A stretch of DNA of 39,488 bases from CAYVBJ01 sp964517005 (GTDB lineage: Bacteria; Bacteroidota; Rhodothermia; Balneolales; Balneolaceae). The position numbers and the translations under genes were made by a program. Within the stretch, counting starts at the first letter, position 1; the number at the start of each line of letters is the position of its first letter. The notes below the pieces were generated by a model, which saw only the letters and a list, made by a program, of their open reading frames with translations, was not told the DNA's origin and searched no databases. Below are positions 33,614-39,488 of the stretch, piece by piece. The stretch is taken from assembly GCA_964517005.1 (NCBI GenBank), contig CAZFAJ010000021.1, positions 1-39,488 on the forward strand, given 5' to 3'.

Positions 33614-33847
33614 ATGGGAAGTATAGGCGGTTTTGAATATGTTCTGATATTTCTTGCAATTCTTTTACTGTTCGGAGCGAAAAGAATTCCTGACCTTGCC
33701 CGTGGATTGGGGCAGGGGATTAAAGAATTCCGGAAAGCATCGGATGATATAAAACGGGAAATTGACCGGGGTAAAGAGGAAATATCCGATTCTACCCGAC
33801 ATGATGAATCAAAGAAAAGCAAAGAAACTGAATCTGAAAAGAATTAA
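33614..33847 (+). CDS. tatA: Sec-independent translocase protein TatA/TatE
   Basis: A 77-residue TatA-type protein: a single N-terminal membrane helix (EYVLIFLAILLLF) followed by the signature FGAKRIPDLARGLGQGIKEF, an amphipathic helix, then a charged tail (KSKETESEKN). It is the pore-forming component that moves folded twin-arginine proteins across the inner membrane. Short length and the FGxxxIP hinge favour TatA/E over TatB. No tatC is in the window. It is the first gene of a plus-strand run and lies 11 bases before gatA. Confidence 0.92.
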   Translation: MGSIGGFEYVLIFLAILLLFGAKRIPDLARGLGQGIKEFRKASDDIKREIDRGKEEISDSTRHDESKKSKETESEKN

Positions 33848-33858
33848 ACAATTTATCT

Positions 33859-35394
33859 ATGAATGATCTGCTCTCCACAAAGGAGCAATTAAACAGTAAA
33901 AACATAACACTACCCGAAATTGTTGACTCTTTTCTGGATGTAATTTCAAAAAATGATAAGACAATTCATGCATTTATCTCAGTAAATGCTGAGTCTGCCA
34001 AATCTGAAGCAGAGCGCATTCAAAAAAAGATTGATGACGGCACGTCCGGATCCCTGGCAGGTGCTGTGGTTGGTGTTAAGGATGTTATTTGTGAGAAAGG
34101 AAAAATCACATCCTGCTCATCTAAAATGCTGGAGAATTTTGAAAGCGTGTATGACGCAACTGTAATAGAAAAGTTAAAGAAAGAAGATGCTATTCTATTG
34201 GGGCGTATTAATATGGACGAATTTGCCATGGGATCTTCTACCGAAAACTCATACTATGGCCCCACAAGAAACCCTCATGATCCGGAGCGTGTTCCGGGCG
34301 GATCAAGCGGAGGCAGTGCAGCAGCTGTTGCTGCCGGTATGTGTAATGTATCGCTCGGATCAGATACCGGTGGTTCCATACGTCAGCCCGCTTCTTATTG
34401 CGGGGTTGTTGGCCTGAAACCAACTTACAGCAGGGTGTCGCGATACGGCCTCGTGGCATTTGCCTCCTCATTTGACTGCATCGGTCCTTTCGGAAATAAT
34501 GTAGATGATGCAGCTTTGATACTGCAGGTGATTTCAGGAGCAGATCCCATGGACAATTCATCTGCTCATGTACCGGTTCCCGATTACATGGAAGAACTGA
34601 AATCCGATACAGGTAAGCTGAAAATCGGTGTACCTGAAGAGTATTTTGGCGAGGGCCTTGATGATGAAATCAGGGTAAGGATACAGAGCTATCTGAAAGA
34701 TCTTGGAAATAGCAATGCGGAGCTGGTGCCTATTCATTTGCCGCATGCGAAATATGGAATAGCAGCTTATTATATTCTCGCTACAGCTGAGGCCTCAAGC
34801 AATCTTGCGCGGTATGACGGCATTCGATACGGACACAGGGCTGATTTCGACCAGGTTGAAAAAGAGTTGGTTCAGGAGCAAAAGGCTCTTCAGGAACAGA
34901 TTAAAATTGCTGTGGGGGCGGATCATGAACATCTTGTCGAAGAGCTCTCCGGTGTAGATTCTTCACTTGTCAGGCTCTATAAAAAATCCAGAACCGAAGG
35001 GTTTGGAACCGAAGTTAAACGCCGTATTATGCTTGGTACTTATGTTCTGAGTGCCGGTTATTATGATGCTTACTATGCAAAAGCACAGAAAATCAGAAGG
35101 CTGATAAAACAGGATTTTGATGAAGCTTTTAAGAAAGTGGATGTAATTGCTTCACCAACGGCGCCTACAACTGCTTTTAAGCTCGGAGAAAACCTGGAGG
35201 ATCCGGTTCAAATGTATCTGAATGATGTTTACACAATTACAGCTAATCTCGCAGGTATTTGCGGAATCAGCGTTCCTGCAGGGTTTCATTCCAACGGGTT
35301 GCCTGTCGGTATTCAATTTCTTGCTGATACTTTTAATGAAACCAAGATCCTGAAAGCCGGAAGGTTAGTCGAAGCTCTAAACGGGAAGAGCTGA
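33859..35394 (+). CDS. gatA: Asp-tRNA(Asn)/Glu-tRNA(Gln) amidotransferase subunit A
   Basis: A 511-residue amidase-signature enzyme that releases ammonia from glutamine for transamidation of mischarged tRNA. The Ser-cisSer-Lys triad is K74 in VGVKDVICEKG, S149 in VPGGSSGGSAAAVAAG and S173 in SDTGGSIRQP. GLKPTYSRVSRYGLVAFASS and SFDCIGPF are GatA hallmarks that separate it from generic amidases. It is slightly longer than typical (about 485). GatB and GatC are not adjacent. The stop overlaps the SDR start by one base (TGATG). Confidence 0.95.
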   Translation: MNDLLSTKEQLNSKNITLPEIVDSFLDVISKNDKTIHAFISVNAESAKSEAERIQKKIDDGTSGSLAGAVVGVKDVICEKGKITSCSSKMLENFESVYDATVIEKLKKEDAILLGRINMDEFAMGSSTENSYYGPTRNPHDPERVPGGSSGGSAAAVAAGMCNVSLGSDTGGSIRQPASYCGVVGLKPTYSRVSRYGLVAFASSFDCIGPFGNNVDDAALILQVISGADPMDNSSAHVPVPDYMEELKSDTGKLKIGVPEEYFGEGLDDEIRVRIQSYLKDLGNSNAELVPIHLPHAKYGIAAYYILATAEASSNLARYDGIRYGHRADFDQVEKELVQEQKALQEQIKIAVGADHEHLVEELSGVDSSLVRLYKKSRTEGFGTEVKRRIMLGTYVLSAGYYDAYYAKAQKIRRLIKQDFDEAFKKVDVIASPTAPTTAFKLGENLEDPVQMYLNDVYTITANLAGICGISVPAGFHSNGLPVGIQFLADTFNETKILKAGRLVEALNGKS

Positions 35395-36158
35395 TGCAAA
35401 ACAGGCTGAAAGGTAAATGGATTCTTGTTACAGGGGCGACTTCAGGAATCGGCAGGGCAACGGCACTCATGTTTGCTGAACAGGGCTGTAACCTCGTACT
35501 AACTGGCCGGAGAGAGCAGAGGCTGCTGCAGTTGAAGAACCAGCTTGTGGAATATCCTGCCGAAGTCATTCTGTCTCCGTTTGATATCAGAAATAAAGAA
35601 GAGTGCAAAAAATTTACCGGTTCACTGTCTGTTGAGATCGATATCCTTGTAAACAATGCGGGCCTGGCAAAAGGGGTTGGTCACATCTACGATGCCGATA
35701 CCGATGACTGGGATCAGATGATTGATACGAATATAAAAGGTTTGTTATATATAACCAGGTTCATTGCTGAGAAGATGAAAAGCAAGAACAGAGGACATAT
35801 TATTAACGTCGGCTCAACATCAGGTTATGAGACTTATGCGGGCGGGTCTGTTTACACGGCAACCAAATATGCTGTTCGTGCCATCACAGGGTCGATGAAA
35901 AAGGATTTACATGGCACAGGAATCCGGGTTAGTTCGGTTTCACCAGGTCTTGTGCAGACAGAATTCAGCAAGGTAAGATTCGGTGATGAACAAAAGGCAG
36001 ATGCCGTTTATCTCGGGATGCAGCCGCTTACAGCAGAAGATGTGGCTGAGATCATTCTTTTCACTGCTAACCGTCCGCAGCATGTAAATATTATGGATAC
36101 CATCGTTTACCCGACCGATCAGTCAGCTGCAACAATGGTCCACCGGAGTAATGATTAA
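35394..36158 (+). CDS. YdfG-like short-chain dehydrogenase
   Basis: A 254-residue classical SDR. TGATSGIG is at residues 13-20, NNAG at 87-90, and the catalytic Ser141 or Ser143, Tyr154 and Lys158 (YTATKYA). The C-terminal VSPGLVQTEFSKVRF, AEDVAEIILFTANRPQHVNI and MDTIVYPTDQ match the YdfG group of NADP-dependent 3-hydroxy acid dehydrogenases, which oxidise serine-like or 3-hydroxypropionate-type substrates. The start overlaps the gatA stop by one base and the end overlaps the next gene by 8 bases, so it is embedded in a translationally coupled operon. Confidence 0.92.
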   Translation: MQNRLKGKWILVTGATSGIGRATALMFAEQGCNLVLTGRREQRLLQLKNQLVEYPAEVILSPFDIRNKEECKKFTGSLSVEIDILVNNAGLAKGVGHIYDADTDDWDQMIDTNIKGLLYITRFIAEKMKSKNRGHIINVGSTSGYETYAGGSVYTATKYAVRAITGSMKKDLHGTGIRVSSVSPGLVQTEFSKVRFGDEQKADAVYLGMQPLTAEDVAEIILFTANRPQHVNIMDTIVYPTDQSAATMVHRSND

Positions 36159-37137
36159 GAGACAACAGGTTGGATTATTTTTACTAATATTTGCAACAAT
36201 ACTCTTTTCAGCTGCCTGTCAGGCGGATAAGCCTAATTTCAATTTTCAGGAACAGGGACGAGATGTACCCCTTTTTTCAGCTGATTCTGCATATCATTTT
36301 ATTGAACTGCAGCTTTTAGCCGGACCAAGAGTTCCCGGGTCGGAAGGCCATTCCGAGGTTAATAAATTTATCAGAAGAAAGCTTCAAAAGTATGCAGGAG
36401 AGCGGAATATATATTCTCATAATTTTCAAAAGATTGTATATGGAGATACACTCAACCTGACAAATTTTATCAGTTCTTTCGGCACAAACCATTCTGACAG
36501 AATAGTTCTTGCTGCTCATTGGGATACGAGGCCCATGGCTGAAAAAGATCCTGATGATAAGGAAACTCCCATTCCCGGCGCGGATGACGGAGGCAGCGGT
36601 GTTGGTGTGCTTTTGGAGCTTGCGAGAATTTTTCAGGAGAACCCGGTTCCAATCGGTGTTGATATCATATTTTTTGATGGTGAGGATTACGGAAAACCCT
36701 CCGATCTGGAGTTTTATTTCCTGGGATCACGGGAATGGGGTAATAATCCGCCGGTTCCCGGTTATAACCCGCGATTTGGAATCTTACTGGATATGGTAGG
36801 AGGGGAAAATGCTATCTTTCCCAAAGAGGGTTACTCTATGCAGTATGCACCAGGCCTTGTAAATGAAATTTGGTCGGTTGCCGGTGAAAAGGGTTATGGG
36901 GAACTTTTTGTAAATCAGCGGGGCGCCCCTATTTCAGACGATCACGTTATTGTTCAAAGGCTGACAGGAATACCAATGATTAACATCATACATCATAGAG
37001 TATCGGACACCGGGAAGGTTATATTCCCTGAATATTGGCATACTCAAAGAGATGATTTAAATATAATCAGTAAAAATACGTTACAGGCTGTGGGCGATGT
37101 GCTTCTCGAATTAATTTACAACAGAATTCCAAAGTGA
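36151..37137 (+). CDS. M28-family lipoprotein, glutaminyl cyclase-like
   Basis: A 328-residue protein with a lipoprotein signal peptide (lipobox FSAAC, C23). The M28 peptidase/glutaminyl-peptide cyclotransferase-like fold follows. The zinc site is visible: H123 in LAAHWDTRP, D145/D146 in PIPGADDGGSG, E178 in FFDGEDYG, then LLDMVGG and a C-terminal YWHTQRDD. GADDGGSGVGVLLELARIF resembles bacterial QC-like enzymes that cyclise N-terminal Gln, but aminopeptidase activity is possible. It should be anchored in the periplasm or on the outer membrane. It overlaps the SDR by 8 bases and prmA by 4 bases. Confidence 0.88.
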   Translation: MIKRQQVGLFLLIFATILFSAACQADKPNFNFQEQGRDVPLFSADSAYHFIELQLLAGPRVPGSEGHSEVNKFIRRKLQKYAGERNIYSHNFQKIVYGDTLNLTNFISSFGTNHSDRIVLAAHWDTRPMAEKDPDDKETPIPGADDGGSGVGVLLELARIFQENPVPIGVDIIFFDGEDYGKPSDLEFYFLGSREWGNNPPVPGYNPRFGILLDMVGGENAIFPKEGYSMQYAPGLVNEIWSVAGEKGYGELFVNQRGAPISDDHVIVQRLTGIPMINIIHHRVSDTGKVIFPEYWHTQRDDLNIISKNTLQAVGDVLLELIYNRIPK

Positions 37138-37973
37138 GTTACATAAAACTGATTATTTATGTGCCGGGACCGTATCAGGAGATGCTGATTGCTGAACTGA
37201 TGGAAATGGATTTCTATGGCTTTGAACAATTTGATGACCGGCTGGAAGCATACATTGATAAAAAGAGATTTGATGATGTGAACAGGGAGCATATTGAGCA
37301 GATTTTATCACTTCATCCCGAGAGTCCGAAGTTTGAAATTGAAGAGATTGAAGAGAAAAACTGGAATGCAGACTGGGAAAAGGGAATTCAGCCTCTTGAA
37401 GTAGGGCCTTTTTTTATTCGTCCCACCTGGAGTAAAAAGCAACCCTCAGAGGATCGGATTTTGATTGAAATCGATCCTAAAATGTCGTTTGGAACAGGAT
37501 ACCATGAGACAACCCGGCTCATGTTAAAACAACTTGCAAAACTGGAGCTTACCGGTAAAAAGGTTCTGGACGCCGGAACCGGTACAGGAGTGCTTGGCAT
37601 TGCTGCTTTAAAACTGGGCGCTTCCTCCGTCTATGCTTTTGATATCGATCCGTGGAGTATCCGGAATGCAACGGAAAATGCACTCATCAATAACGTTTCG
37701 GATCAATTTGAAGTCCGGGAAGGGGGAGCTGAAGTGATACCGGACAATGGATTTGATCTGGCGGCAGCCAATATAAACAGGAATGAACTCATCCAAATGC
37801 TTCCGGCGTTGAAAAAAGCAGTTTCAGGTAAAGGAAGTATCCTTTTGTCGGGATTGTTAAAATCTGATAAAAAATTGGTGCAAAATAGAATAGAAGAATT
37901 AGATTTAAAATATATTGATGAAATTTCAGAAAATGACTGGATTCTTATGCACTTTGAAAAATCCGGGAAGTGA
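37134..37973 (+). CDS. prmA: ribosomal protein L11 methyltransferase PrmA
   Basis: A 279-residue class I SAM methyltransferase that trimethylates ribosomal protein L11. The N-terminal L11-recognition domain covers about residues 1-85 (EKNWNADWEKGIQPLEVGPF). DPKMSFGTGYHETTRLMLKQ and the SAM motif VLDAGTGTGVLGIAALKLGA lead into the catalytic domain, with AANINRNELIQMLPAL as the NxN-type motif. The start is a GTG in a GTGA overlap with the preceding stop; no ATG fits the conserved N-terminus. The usual PrmA length is about 290-310 in proteobacteria and a little shorter in the FCB group. Confidence 0.93.
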   Translation: MSYIKLIIYVPGPYQEMLIAELMEMDFYGFEQFDDRLEAYIDKKRFDDVNREHIEQILSLHPESPKFEIEEIEEKNWNADWEKGIQPLEVGPFFIRPTWSKKQPSEDRILIEIDPKMSFGTGYHETTRLMLKQLAKLELTGKKVLDAGTGTGVLGIAALKLGASSVYAFDIDPWSIRNATENALINNVSDQFEVREGGAEVIPDNGFDLAAANINRNELIQMLPALKKAVSGKGSILLSGLLKSDKKLVQNRIEELDLKYIDEISENDWILMHFEKSGK

Positions 37974-38036
37974 AATTGAACTTGATAAGTAAGAAGCGTA
38001 GTATCAATAAGTAAACATATATTCAGTTTAAAGCAC

Positions 38037-38660
38037 GTGCAGAGAAACAGAGATTCAGATACAAACCGGCAGCATGCTTCGGCAAGCAGCCTTGAGGATG
38101 ACAAGCTTGTGAAACAAGCGATGAAGGGCAGTAATGATGCCTGCAGCAAACTTGTATCTAAATACAGGGAGCAATTGCATTTTCACATCGGTAAAATGAT
38201 CCGGGACCGCGAACAGGTAGAAGATCTGGTTCAGGAAGTATTTATGAAAGCATTTGACAATCTTGAATCATACAATACCCAGTATGCGTTTTCAACATGG
38301 ATTTACCGGATTGCCACGAATCATACAATTGATTACCTGAGAAAGAAAAAGTTAAGAACTCTTTCTATCAACGATCCGGTTACGACCAAAGACGGGGAGA
38401 TGAATGTACAGTTGCCGGACAAAAATTTTGAGACAGACAGGGCAATCATACGGAAGCAGAGAAAAGCGATGATTGAATCAGCAATCAGTAATCTACCTGA
38501 AAAATATCGGGATGTGATTGAAATGAGGCACATGGAGGAGATGAGCTACCAGGAAATATCCGAAGAGCTTGATTTACCCCTGGGAACCGTGAAGGCTCAT
38601 ATCTTTCGAGCGCGTGAAATGCTTTATAAAACGCTGAAAGATAAACGGGATAAGTTTTGA
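38037..38660 (+). CDS. ECF-type RNA polymerase sigma factor
   Basis: A 207-residue sigma-70 family factor with regions 2 and 4 only. Region 2 includes EDLVQEVFMKAFDNLESYN and FSTWIYRIATNHTIDYLRKK near residues 63-105. Region 4 has LPEKYRDVIEMRHMEEMSYQ and ISEELDLPLGTVKAHIFRAR near residues 152-190, the DNA-binding helix-turn-helix. The GTG start at 38037 gives a polar N-terminal extension of about 20 residues; a later start is possible. No anti-sigma gene is adjacent. It lies 63 bases after prmA on the same strand and may be read from the same transcript. Confidence 0.92.
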   Translation: MQRNRDSDTNRQHASASSLEDDKLVKQAMKGSNDACSKLVSKYREQLHFHIGKMIRDREQVEDLVQEVFMKAFDNLESYNTQYAFSTWIYRIATNHTIDYLRKKKLRTLSINDPVTTKDGEMNVQLPDKNFETDRAIIRKQRKAMIESAISNLPEKYRDVIEMRHMEEMSYQEISEELDLPLGTVKAHIFRAREMLYKTLKDKRDKF

Positions 38661-38775
38661 TACCGGATTATTCTGGAAAACGGTAAGACGATTGGGAAAA
38701 GCAAGATTGAAAAATCGGGAATTTACCTGATATATTTACTAAAACGCTTTATAAAATTTAAAATCAGGAGCTGAT

Positions 38776-39488
38776 ATGACCAAATATTTTACAACTGCTA
38801 AATCGCTGACACTGACATCCGCAGTGGGTTTTATGGTGCTGGCCTTCTCGGTATCAATGAATGCAGAAAAAGATGCTGCTGTTAGCGGGGACAAAGTTGA
38901 AAGAAATGATGGCAGCATTCTTGTCTTTTCCAAAACAACTGGCTGGCGCCACGAATCAATTGAACCGGGCAAAGAAGCTTTAAAAAAAATTGCAGCCGAA
39001 AACGGTCTTGACATAACCTTAACAGAAGATGCCACTTTTTTTACCGATTCTAATCTGAAAAATTATGATGCAGTTATATTTCTGAATACCACGGAAACTA
39101 TTTTTAATGACAGGCAGCGTGAAGCCTTTAAATCATATATTCAATCAGGTGGCGGATTTGTCGGAATACATTCCGCTGCAGATACTGAATATGACTGGCC
39201 ATGGTATAACCGGCTGGTAGGCGCCTATTTTATGAATCATCCCAATAATCCCAATGTGCGCGAAGCTGTTATTGATGTTCACACAAAAGATCATCTTTCC
39301 ACTCATATGCTTCCGGACCGATGGAAAAGAGCAGACGAATGGTACAACTTTAAAGACCGGAATGAGAGTGTTCAGGTTTTGATGTGGCTGGATACCGACA
39401 GCTATGAAGGCAGCGAGCATCCGGGAGATCATCCGATAGCGTGGTATCATGAATATGACGGTGGCAGAGCTTTCTATACCGGCCTTGG
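38776..39488 (+). CDS. ThuA-like secreted protein, truncated by the window end
   Basis: The reading frame starts at ATG 38776 with a good AGGAG six bases upstream and is still open at the window edge (about 237 codons seen). The N-terminus is basic, then LTSAVGFMVLAFSVSMNA, a signal peptide with probable cleavage near residue 32. The ThuA fold begins with ILVFSKTTGWRHESIEPGKE, followed by YDAVIFLNTT, SGGGFVGIHSAADTEYDW, HPNNPNVREAVIDVHTKDH and DGGRAFYTGL. ThuA-domain proteins are class I amidotransferase-like folds linked to trehalose or other sugar use, but the enzymatic role is poorly defined. In this group they are often fused to PQQ/cytochrome or carbohydrate-binding domains, which would lie beyond the edge. 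Confidence 0.85.
   Translation, partial: MTKYFTTAKSLTLTSAVGFMVLAFSVSMNAEKDAAVSGDKVERNDGSILVFSKTTGWRHESIEPGKEALKKIAAENGLDITLTEDATFFTDSNLKNYDAVIFLNTTETIFNDRQREAFKSYIQSGGGFVGIHSAADTEYDWPWYNRLVGAYFMNHPNNPNVREAVIDVHTKDHLSTHMLPDRWKRADEWYNFKDRNESVQVLMWLDTDSYEGSEHPGDHPIAWYHEYDGGRAFYTGL

Overview
The window looks like chromosome of a Gram-negative, pigmented, heterotrophic bacterium of the FCB group. Balneolota or a close Rhodothermota relative is my best guess. The reasons are a BamA/TamA-type outer-membrane assembly protein, lipoprotein signal peptides, a CrtB/CrtI/CrtY/CrtC carotenoid gene set, AT-rich spacers with few strong Shine-Dalgarno sequences, and the overall style of the proteins. The taxonomic call is an inference from gene content. 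I see no prophage, insertion sequence, CRISPR array, rRNA or tRNA.

Layout. 1-3240 (minus strand): the phenylacetyl-CoA epoxidase genes paaA-paaB-paaC-paaD, ending in a small secreted protein of unknown function; no paaE is visible. 3451-4527: a CrtC-type carotenoid hydratase. 4640-5585: a small gene graveyard, with a collapsed fasciclin lipoprotein (and its surviving terminator) and a decayed NAD(P)HX-epimerase gene with two in-frame stops. 5724-7487: queD-queE-SDR operon (7-deazaguanine synthesis). 7547-9545 (minus): a LacI-type regulator coupled to purC. 9736-12595: crtB plus a PIG-L deacetylase converging on crtY. 12719-15048: a glycosyltransferase, a phosphodiesterase and a zinc-ribbon methyltransferase. 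15120-17021: a secreted cyclomaltodextrinase-like GH13. 17175-24323: alanine dehydrogenase, an NmrA-like protein, citrate synthase, FabF, an SMP-30 lipoprotein and a degenerate hot-dog protein. 24436-30491: a GGCT-like protein, then (minus) a cyclic-nucleotide-domain protein, rlmD, crtI, a DUF445 protein and mazG. 30649-33394 (minus): a DUF2795 protein, a terminator hairpin and a BamA/TamA-like outer-membrane protein. 33614-38660: a tight plus-strand run tatA-gatA-SDR-M28 lipoprotein-prmA-ECF sigma. 38776 to the end: a ThuA-like secreted protein that runs off the window.

How the genes work together. CrtB makes phytoene, CrtI desaturates it to lycopene, CrtY cyclises ends, and CrtC could hydrate a remaining open end. 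Together they predict a hydroxylated monocyclic (gamma-carotene-type) pigment, although the four genes lie in three separate places. PaaABCD would open phenylacetyl-CoA aerobically. QueD and QueE feed queuosine. Most of the rest is core metabolism and translation.

I did not find a clearly new multi-gene system. The observations most worth a second look are the strong hairpin squeezed between the DUF2795 gene and the start codon of the outer-membrane assembly gene, the LacI-purC coupling, the hot-dog protein with no recognisable catalytic motif, the cyclic-nucleotide-domain protein lacking a canonical phosphate-binding Glu and an HTH, and the two neighbouring, differently decayed pseudogenes.
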